Shown: in pieces, positions 57,738 to 64,000 of the stretch
Layout: the number at the start of each line of letters is the position of its first letter
Numbering within the stretch: position 1 is the first letter of the stretch
Assembly (NCBI GenBank): GCA_027404165.1
Contig: DAHZCG010000002.1
Coordinates: 1-64,000 of the forward strand
Length of the DNA stretch: 64,000 bases
Reading direction: 5' to 3'
DNA from: Geobacteraceae bacterium
Lineage (GTDB): Bacteria > Desulfobacterota > Desulfuromonadia > Geobacterales > Pseudopelobacteraceae
Program-made: the position numbers and the translations under genes
Notes under the pieces: generated by a model
What the model saw: the letters and a program-made list of their open reading frames with translations, nothing else
Database searches by the model: none
What the model was told of the DNA's origin: nothing

Positions 57738-58385
57738 ATGATTCAGACCGAACTCTTCAATAGCTCACCACTGGACCTGCTCTCTTTCGAGCGGCAAGGC
57801 ATCCGTAATGGTTATCGACTGATCGCCGGTGTAGACGAGGCCGGCCGAGGCCCACTAGCCGGTCCGGTTGTAGCCGCAGCGGTAATCCTTCCCGCGGGCT
57901 TACGACTTAACGGGGTCAATGACTCCAAAAAGCTCTCACCGGACAAACGCGAGCGACTGTTTGACGTTATAATGGATCAAGCCCTCTCCGTAGGAATCGG
58001 CATGGGATCACCAGAACTGATCGATGAGATTAACATCCTTCAGGCCACACGCTTCGCCATGCTTGAAGCTGTTGGACAACTCGCCCCACAACCTGATTAC
58101 ATCCTGATCGATGGTATCAGTACCATCGACTCTCCCCTATCTCAGAAAATCATCAAAAAAGGGGATGCACTCAGCCTTTCCATCGCGGCTGCCTCCATTA
58201 TAGCCAAGGTCACCCGTGACAGACTCATGCGCAAACTGGACCAGATCCATCCCGGCTACGGTTTTAGCGGTCACAAAGGTTATGGTAGCGCCCTGCATCT
58301 GCAAGCGATCCGCCGGCTCGGTCCCTGCCCCATTCACCGTCTGACCTTTGGCGGTGTCAAGGAACATGTAGGTTTATCTTCCTGA
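57738..58385 (+). CDS. rnhB: Ribonuclease HII
   Basis: Removes RNA from RNA-DNA hybrids and single ribonucleotides from DNA. The 215 residues contain the N-terminal catalytic GVDEAGRGPLAGPVVAAAVI, the NDSKKLSP motif, ILIDGISTI with the next Asp, SIAAASIIAKVTRDRLM and the C-terminal YGFSGHKGYGS. It begins 19 bases after the operon terminator, so transcription probably depends on read-through or a promoter within the terminator region. Confidence 0.94.
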   Translation: MIQTELFNSSPLDLLSFERQGIRNGYRLIAGVDEAGRGPLAGPVVAAAVILPAGLRLNGVNDSKKLSPDKRERLFDVIMDQALSVGIGMGSPELIDEINILQATRFAMLEAVGQLAPQPDYILIDGISTIDSPLSQKIIKKGDALSLSIAAASIIAKVTRDRLMRKLDQIHPGYGFSGHKGYGSALHLQAIRRLGPCPIHRLTFGGVKEHVGLSS

Positions 58386-58519
58386 TTTCCTCCCACGAGC
58401 TTTTTGACAGCCTTTGATATCATTTGAAACATGCTCATCCGCAGCAACAACCTGCCCTCATCAAGAACTTGCATTTCAGAGTGCCTGCAATTATTATATG
58501 CCGTTCAGGGAGAGACCTC

Positions 58520-60451
58520 ATGACAGCTCAGAACCCCGCATTACACAAGCAGCAGGAAGTTACTCCGTTAGATTTAGTGCCCCTTGAGCAGGAAGCTGGC
58601 GTTTTGGCAGCACTGCTGCTCAATCAGGGCATAATCACTGAGAAGCAGCTCAACTATGCCCTGCGGGTACGTAAAAAGATCGCCACTCCGCAGACAATGC
58701 TGGACACGCTCATTGAGCTCGGCTACGTGGAGCGTGACCAGGTTAAAGAATCGCTCCGTAACAGTCAGATAAATATACGACTTGGCGATCTGCTCGTCGA
58801 ACTCGGCTATCTGACTGATGCAGACCTGCGACAGGCGCTTGGGCTGCAAAAGGATTCAGGCGGGAAGAAGCGGATCGGAGAGATTCTGATCGAGGGCGGC
58901 TTTATTGAGGAACGCAGACTGCTGGAAACGCTCTCGTATCAATTGGGTTTCCCGGTTGTCACCATCGACTTCGGAAAACTCGACAAGGTCCTCGCAAATC
59001 TGATCCCGCACAATGTCTGCAAAGAATTATGCCTGCTGCCCATCGAGAAGGACGGCGACAACATCGTTGTAGCCTTTGGCGATCCGCTCGACCAACAGGC
59101 CCTGCAAACGGCAGAACGGTTACTCGGCAAAAATTTCAAACCAGCCATCACCTCCAAGTCCACGGTATTGGAAGCGCTCTCAGCCCTTGAGCAAACGTCG
59201 GCCCAAGCTTATGTTGCGGCCGATGAAAATACGATTATCGGCATCATCAACACCATTTTAGATGATGCCATCGATGAGAATGCCAGTGATATCCATATAG
59301 AACCGATGGATAACCGCCTGCGAATCCGCTTCCGCCGCGATGGTGTCATGCAGCATTACAAAGATTTCCCTCGCAGCATGGCCCCCCAACTATCGACCCG
59401 CATCAAGGTGTTGGGCCAGGCTGATATCGCCGAGAAGCGACGACACCAGGATGCACGCATCTTGTTTAAAAGCCGCAAACACGGCGTAAACCTGGATCTG
59501 AGGGTTTCCATCTTTGTCACCATCTACGGTGAAAAGATCGTTCTGAGACTGCTCAGCAACAAAGCATCGCTGCTCGATATCAAGGAAATCGGCATGGCTC
59601 CGCGTATGTTGGAGAACTTCATCTACAATGCCGTTGAAACACCTACCGGGGTGGTTATCATCACCGGCCCCACCGGAAGCGGCAAGACCAGCACCCTCTA
59701 TAGTTGCATCAATTTTGTCAATGATATCCATACCAGCATTATCACGGCTGAAGACCCGGTAGAGATCGTACTGGACGGTGTCTGCCAGTGTTCCATCAAC
59801 CCCAAGATCGGTGTGACCTTTGAAGAGACCCTGCGACATATCGTCCGTCAGGATCCTGACATTATCGTCCTGGGCGAGGTGCGCGACAAGTTTTCGGCCG
59901 AAACGGCCATAGAAGCGGCCCTCACCGGACACAAGGTTTTCACCACCTTCCATACCGAGGATAGTATCGGAGCCCTGACCCGCCTGCTCACCATGCAGGT
60001 AGAGCCGTTCCTGATTGCGTCAACGATTACCTGCATTGTTGCCCAGAGACTGATGCGCAGGATCTGTCCTGCCTGTGCTGAACCGTATACCCCGTCTCCT
60101 CTCGATTTGAGTCGCATGTTTGTTACCTCCAAGGACATTGCCGGCGCTAAATTCAAACAGGGACGCGGCTGTAAAGCCTGCCGATTCAGCGGATATAAAG
60201 GACGGGTGGGAATCTTCGAAACACTGATTATGAATGAAAACCTGAGTGAAGCTATTTTGCTGGGGAAAAGTTCCCTGGAAATCAGGAAGTTGAGCATTGA
60301 AACCGCGGGACTGGTCACACTTTTCGAGGATGGTCTGGTCAAAGCCGCACAAGGTCAGGTCTCCGTCAAGGAGATCATTACAGATCTACCCAAACTGGGC
60401 AAACCGCGACCATTGAGCGAATTGCACAGAATTCTGGGGGTAAACGAATGA
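58520..60451 (+). CDS. PilB/GspE-type ATPase
   Basis: A 643-residue ATPase of the pilus extension/type II secretion class. Two N-terminal helical repeats (about 25-65 and 75-110) lead into a GspE domain (IGEILIEGGFIEERRLLETL). The ATPase core has Walker [21 protein letters not shown], Asp box AEDPVEIVLDGVCQCSINP, Walker B DPDIIVLGEVRDKFSAETA and His box TGHKVFTTFHTEDS. The zinc site is CPAC and GCKACRF. The ATG at 58520 follows GGGAGAG; the frame is open to 58424. It overlaps an HDOD gene by four bases. No pilin or platform gene is adjacent. Confidence 0.87.
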   Translation: MTAQNPALHKQQEVTPLDLVPLEQEAGVLAALLLNQGIITEKQLNYALRVRKKIATPQTMLDTLIELGYVERDQVKESLRNSQINIRLGDLLVELGYLTDADLRQALGLQKDSGGKKRIGEILIEGGFIEERRLLETLSYQLGFPVVTIDFGKLDKVLANLIPHNVCKELCLLPIEKDGDNIVVAFGDPLDQQALQTAERLLGKNFKPAITSKSTVLEALSALEQTSAQAYVAADENTIIGIINTILDDAIDENASDIHIEPMDNRLRIRFRRDGVMQHYKDFPRSMAPQLSTRIKVLGQADIAEKRRHQDARILFKSRKHGVNLDLRVSIFVTIYGEKIVLRLLSNKASLLDIKEIGMAPRMLENFIYNAVETPTGVVIITGPTGSGKTSTLYSCINFVNDIHTSIITAEDPVEIVLDGVCQCSINPKIGVTFEETLRHIVRQDPDIIVLGEVRDKFSAETAIEAALTGHKVFTTFHTEDSIGALTRLLTMQVEPFLIASTITCIVAQRLMRRICPACAEPYTPSPLDLSRMFVTSKDIAGAKFKQGRGCKACRFSGYKGRVGIFETLIMNENLSEAILLGKSSLEIRKLSIETAGLVTLFEDGLVKAAQGQVSVKEIITDLPKLGKPRPLSELHRILGVNE

Positions 60452-61293
60452 GCAGCGAAAAGCCTTTAATTGCACTGGTACAAGAACATCTCTCCGGGGA
60501 CTTGTCAGATCTGCCCGTATTCCATTCCGTTGCGGTACGCCTTCAGCAAACCCTTGCCAAGCGAGATTTTACCATCGAGGAGATACTGGAATTGATCAGC
60601 GAGGATCAGTCCCTGGCCGGCAAGGTTCTCATGGTGGCCAACTCATCCTATTATGCCGGGCTTTCTAAAGTTGCAACCATTAAAGAGGCCATCGTCAGGC
60701 TTGGCGCCCAGGAAATCGCAAACGTAGCCATGATGGCTTCACAACTTGAAAGCTACCAGTCGTCGAACGAAATTCTCAATACACATATGCAGACACTATG
60801 GAGTCACGCCTTTTCCTGTGCTGTCGGAGCCAAGTGGCTGGCCCGCAAGGCAGGTTATCCCGACATCGCATCACAGGCGTTCATGGGCGGACTGCTGCAT
60901 GACATCGGCAAACTGGCGCTGCTCAAGGTCATGGATGATATCATCCGCAGTGGAGAAAGCCGCATCACCCTGACCAAGCCTCTGATCGATGAGATCCTCA
61001 TCTCCATGCACGAAGAGGTTGGATACAACCTGATGCGTTCATGGAGTCTGCCGGAAACGTATGCAAATATCTCCATTCAACACCACAAAGCAGATTTTGA
61101 TACCGGAAATATACTTTTGACCGTGGTTCGTCTTGCCAACGAAGCATGCAGAAAAGTCGGTAAAGATATCATCATGCATTCGGAGATTTCGCTGATATCC
61201 TGTCCAGAAGTCCAGGCGTTGGGAGTAAAGGAGATTACCTTGGCGGAATTGGAGATCGTTATAGAGGATGCCGGAGAGCTTGAGGATATGTGA
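60448..61293 (+). CDS. HDOD domain protein
   Basis: A 281-residue protein made almost wholly of an HDOD domain, a metal-poor relative of HD phosphohydrolases used in signalling. Visible parts: LPVFHSVAVRLQQTLAKRDF, ISEDQSLAGKVLMVANSSYY, IKEAIVRLGAQEIANVAMMA and the HD-like GGLLHDIGKLALLK. Its gene overlaps that of the PilB-like ATPase, so it may control that ATPase; this is inference. The HD dipeptide is present, which not all HDOD proteins keep. Confidence 0.85.
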   Translation: MSSEKPLIALVQEHLSGDLSDLPVFHSVAVRLQQTLAKRDFTIEEILELISEDQSLAGKVLMVANSSYYAGLSKVATIKEAIVRLGAQEIANVAMMASQLESYQSSNEILNTHMQTLWSHAFSCAVGAKWLARKAGYPDIASQAFMGGLLHDIGKLALLKVMDDIIRSGESRITLTKPLIDEILISMHEEVGYNLMRSWSLPETYANISIQHHKADFDTGNILLTVVRLANEACRKVGKDIIMHSEISLISCPEVQALGVKEITLAELEIVIEDAGELEDM

Positions 61294-61323
61294 CCAGGAT
61301 GAATCCTGTATCCGGAAATTGCG

Positions 61324-61355
61324 CCGGGTCCTGAACCTTACAGGACCCGGTTTTT
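61324..61355. terminator. Bidirectional terminator between the HDOD gene and mltG
   Basis: CCGGGTCCTG (61324-61333) pairs with CAGGACCCGG (61341-61350), followed by TTTTT on the plus strand. It lies between two convergent genes; the minus side has no strong T run. Confidence 0.82.
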
Positions 61356-61374
61356 CGTACAAAATCCGTGCAAT

Positions 61375-62379
61375 TTAATGCTTGAGGTATCTCGACACTG
61401 CCCGGTTGTGTTCTTCCAGAGAGCAAGAAAACTGGTGGGTCCCATCCTGGCGGGCAACGAAATACAGATACGGGGTGCAGGCGGGGTGCAGGGCCGCCTG
61501 AATGGCTTCAATGCCGGGGTTGCCAATGGGGCCGGGCGGGAGTCCTTTGATCAGGTAGGTGTTGTAGGGAGAACGCCGTTCAATATCAGCCTTACTGACC
61601 TTCCCGCCAAAAGCGCGCACACCATAGACTGCCGTGGGATCACTTTGCAACGGCATGCCGATTCGTAACCGGTTGTAAAAAACCGACGCAATAAGCGGTT
61701 TTTCTTCGGGCGAGACCGCTTCTTTTTCAATCAGCGATGCCATCGTAACAATCTGATGACGGGACAGGCCACTCACCCCGCCAGTCCCGCGCGTCAATTC
61801 GGCATACTTTTTTTTAAACTGGGCAACCATCTGGCCAATCAACTGTTCTTCATTTCCATTACGCGCCAGATTATAGGTGGCCGGATAGAGATACCCTTCC
61901 GCCGTAGGCTCATGCAAACCAAGGCGGCGCAACAGTGCCGTATCCCGGCATTTCTCCAAGAAGCTCGTCTTATTGAAATAGCCCTTCTGGTCCAAAAGCT
62001 CTGCAGCCTGATAGATAGAATACCCTTCCGGCAGGGCAAATCTGCGAAAATCAACATCCCCGGCAACCAGTTTTCGAAGGATCATGGCCGGCGTCATGGC
62101 ATCGTTGAAACGGTAATCGCCGGCTTTCAGGCGATGGGCCTGGCCACGTAAGCGCGTAACCAGAATAAAGTGCCAGCTGCTGCGAATAATACCGCCGGCC
62201 TTGAGTTCATTGGCTAGTTTTCGGATACCGCTACCAGAAGGGAATGAAATTACCCGCACCTTGGAACCATCTCCCGGAGGAACAAAAAGGCAGATGAGAT
62301 ACCACACCAGCAGCAGGGCCAATAGAATTCGGACTACGGTCGTGAAAATGGCTTTCGGGGAAACGTGTCGGGAAAACAT
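61375..62379 (-). CDS. mltG: Endolytic murein transglycosylase MltG
   Basis: An inner-membrane lytic transglycosylase that cuts nascent peptidoglycan strands. The 334-residue protein has an N-terminal transmembrane helix (IFTTVVRILLALLLVWYLIC), a LysM-like part (FPSGSGIRKLANELKAGGII), then the YceG core with ALPEGYSIYQ, the catalytic Glu in MASLIEKEAVSPEEKPLIAS, YNRLRIGMPLQSDPTAVYG and the C-terminal NTYLIKGLPPGPIGNPGIEA. The start at 62379 gives the usual length; the frame is open to 62520 but that overlaps nudC. It diverges from nudC. Confidence 0.92.
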   Translation of the reverse strand: MFSRHVSPKAIFTTVVRILLALLLVWYLICLFVPPGDGSKVRVISFPSGSGIRKLANELKAGGIIRSSWHFILVTRLRGQAHRLKAGDYRFNDAMTPAMILRKLVAGDVDFRRFALPEGYSIYQAAELLDQKGYFNKTSFLEKCRDTALLRRLGLHEPTAEGYLYPATYNLARNGNEEQLIGQMVAQFKKKYAELTRGTGGVSGLSRHQIVTMASLIEKEAVSPEEKPLIASVFYNRLRIGMPLQSDPTAVYGVRAFGGKVSKADIERRSPYNTYLIKGLPPGPIGNPGIEAIQAALHPACTPYLYFVARQDGTHQFSCSLEEHNRAVSRYLKH

Positions 62380-62490
62380 TGAGACATTATGTTGATAAAC
62401 TGACCACGAGTCAAGTCTAGGAAGCAACACAGCTTGATTTTGTGTTATGCTATCAACTATCCCAAACTTTCCCCAGAGATGAGGACGACC

Positions 62491-63375
62491 ATGACAACCG
62501 GAATAGAACCAGCGTGCCAAGAAGTAGCATACCCGGAAGCCGTCAATCTACCATTCAACTTTTCTTCGGTAAAAGCCGAATTTGAATTTCGCGCTCCTGC
62601 TTCAGAGCTCCAAACGGCAGAATGCTATTGGGTCATCATCCAGGGTACCGCTACGATTCTCGAAGAGACACACACCGGACTGAAACTCCCGCACGGCTCA
62701 TTACCAGATTGGCTGGTTGCAAAGCACCCTTCGATCTGTATCGGTTCATGGCGCGGAAAACCGTTGCGGGTTGTCTCTGCCGACAGTAACCTGACACCAC
62801 CCCCGCCTTTCGTATGCAAAGATTTCAACGCCAGCGATGAATCCATGGACATCCAAACCCTGACGCTGGCAGGGATGGCAAAACAGATTCTGCACTGGGA
62901 CCGGCAAAGCCGGCACTGCTCACGTTGCGGCGCGTTTACGGAAACTATTCCCGGCACCTGGGGCAGACACTGCAACGTCTGCAACGTCGAACATTATCCA
63001 CATATCCACCCCTGCGCCATCGTGCTGGTCAAGCGCGGCGACGAACTGTTGTTAACCCGCAAAGCTGAATGGGTTGCGGGCAGATACAGTCTGGTGGCAG
63101 GTTTCCTCGATTTTGGCGAATCGCTTGAGGAATGTGCCATCCGGGAGATCAGAGAAGAGACCGGCATTGAGGTATGCAATGTGCGCTACGTCGGGAGCCA
63201 GAACTGGCCGTTCCCGGCGCAGCTCATGGCTGGTTTTGTAGCCGATTACGAGGCTGGAGATATCTGCGTTGATTTGAACGAGCTTGAGGATGCGCGCTGG
63301 TTCCGCTCAGACGAGCTACCTTTGCTTCCGGGCAAGCGCAGCATTGCACGTTGGATCATCGACAACTTCAAATAG
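62491..63375 (+). CDS. nudC: NADH pyrophosphatase NudC
   Basis: A Nudix hydrolase that splits NAD(H) and removes NAD caps from RNA. The 294-residue protein has a zinc ribbon (HCSRCGAFTETIPGTWGRHC and then NVC), the Nudix box (GFLDFGESLEECAIREIREE) and the NudC-type SQNWPFPAQLMAGF, which differs from the canonical SQPWPFPxS only in details. The ATG at 62491 follows GAGGACG. NAD turnover links it to pncA, pncB and nadE elsewhere in the window. Confidence 0.9.
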   Translation: MTTGIEPACQEVAYPEAVNLPFNFSSVKAEFEFRAPASELQTAECYWVIIQGTATILEETHTGLKLPHGSLPDWLVAKHPSICIGSWRGKPLRVVSADSNLTPPPPFVCKDFNASDESMDIQTLTLAGMAKQILHWDRQSRHCSRCGAFTETIPGTWGRHCNVCNVEHYPHIHPCAIVLVKRGDELLLTRKAEWVAGRYSLVAGFLDFGESLEECAIREIREETGIEVCNVRYVGSQNWPFPAQLMAGFVADYEAGDICVDLNELEDARWFRSDELPLLPGKRSIARWIIDNFK

Positions 63376-63376
63376 C

Positions 63377-63457
63377 ATACCTGGTACCTCATTTGCGGCA
63401 TAATAGCAGGCAACCTCACCGCAACCGCTTGATATACCTGGAGCTCATTAGCGGCAT
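63377..63457. repeat. Imperfect direct repeat ahead of the FecR-domain gene
   Basis: ATACCTGG, then CTCATT and GCGGCAT, occur twice (63377-63401 and 63434-63457), 57 bases apart, with one gap and two or three differences. It lies 57-137 bases before the FecR-domain start. It could be a pair of binding sites or a decayed duplication. Confidence 0.35.
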
Positions 63458-63513
63458 GTTTGTTGCGGAAGAGAGAACCAGAGAGTGCCCCCACTGGCCG
63501 AGGAGGAAAACAA

Positions 63514-64000
63514 TGAAACGAATAATCTGGATTTGCCTGGCGGTGCTGTTCGCAGCTCCTACGCTGTCGCAGGCCGGCATCATCGGACCAGCCAATATCC
63601 GATTCGTGGATGGCAATGTCATGTTCCGAACGCCTGACGATGCTGAGTGGCTGTACGCTTCCGTCAACACCCCTGTTGACGAAGGTGATTCGGTTTGGTG
63701 TCCCGATGACAGCAGGGTAGAGATTCAATTTCCGGATGGTACCGTGGTACGTCTGGATGGCGGTTCGCAGCTTGACCTGCTTGCCAATGCGGATGGCTTC
63801 ACCCATCTGCACCTGGCAAGCGGAAGGCTATACCTGATGGCGTCCCAGGCGAGCGGCATTGACTCTCTGCAGATAGATGCCAACGACACCAGCGTACTTC
63901 CGGCTGCACGCACCCGGCTTGGGATAGACATGCTCCCAGACAGTCAAGAGGATGTTGCCATATTCGAAGGGACGGCCTACGTGGAAGGCAATGGCAACCG
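63514..64000 (+). CDS. FecR-domain exported protein, 3' end beyond the window
   Basis: An open frame that leaves the window after 162 codons. The ATG at 63514 has a strong GAGGAGG. A signal peptide (MKRIIWICLAVLFAAPTLSQ, cut after QA) is followed by a FecR-like domain: VDEGDSVWCPDDSRVEIQFP, DGTVVRLDGGSQLDLL and LHLASGRLYLMAS. In relatives such proteins carry FecR-type domains without being iron regulators, often with long repetitive C-termini. What follows cannot be seen here. Confidence 0.8.

Overview
The window looks like a chromosomal segment of a Geobacter/Pelobacter-type bacterium (Geobacterales, Desulfuromonadota). This is inferred from gene content: a PpcA-like triheme cytochrome c7 behind a sigma-54 promoter, squalene-hopene cyclase with HpnA and HpnH, a tungsten-type aldehyde:ferredoxin oxidoreductase, many PAS/GGDEF/HD-GYP and NtrC-type regulators, ferritin-like diiron proteins, and a DUF3343-YedF pair. 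I see no insertion sequence, prophage or CRISPR array. One degenerate trace, 2475-2546, resembles the 3' end of a group II intron.

Layout. 1-2460: a surface lipoprotein gene (seven-blade Vgb-like propeller plus Big-1 domains) broken by a 10-base G tract. 2960-5290: a DUF3300-DUF2950 envelope pair. 5360-9490: NAD salvage (pncA, pncB, with a small coupled ORF ahead of pncB), a MenI-like thioesterase and an old-yellow-enzyme reductase. 9640-12680: a ferritin-like protein, a 42-residue membrane peptide, a UbiB-type kinase and a ferredoxin. 12690-17670: an HD-GYP protein next to a multi-PAS GGDEF protein with three near-identical tandem PAS units. 17860-23980: hopanoid genes (shc, hpnA, dxs, hpnH). 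24230-29470: yhbY, gph, aor, yraN, a split glutamine-dependent NAD synthetase (amidase plus nadE) and yciH. 29590-33760: tRNA-Leu, tig-clpP-clpX, HU and a tRNA Asp-Val-Asp cluster. 33830-38900: a thioesterase, an NtrC-type regulator and bioB-bioD-bioA. 38940-46400: a histidine kinase/response regulator pair, a GspE-like ATPase with a small membrane partner, and a rubrerythrin-like protein. 46570-51610: ettA, a PATAN-domain protein, a PilT paralogue and cytochrome c7. 51630-57720: dciA, the DUF3343-yedF pair and the ffh-rpsP-khpA-rimM-trmD-methyltransferase-rplS translation operon. 57740-64000: rnhB, a PilB-like ATPase with an HDOD protein, mltG, nudC and the start of a FecR-domain protein.

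Themes that tie genes together: NAD turnover (pncA, pncB, nadE with its amidase, nudC); protein synthesis, targeting and quality control (tig, clpPX, ffh, r-proteins, ettA); and motility or surface signalling by type IV pilus/type II secretion-type ATPases placed beside regulators. Three such ATPases occur, none with a pilin, secretin or inner-membrane platform gene next to it. The most unusual observations are the homopolymer frameshift inside the propeller/Ig lipoprotein, the 384-bp PAS triplication, a tRNA-Asp copy placed directly after a strong terminator, a GAFTSA variant in an NtrC-type regulator, and two or three unannotated-looking small proteins.
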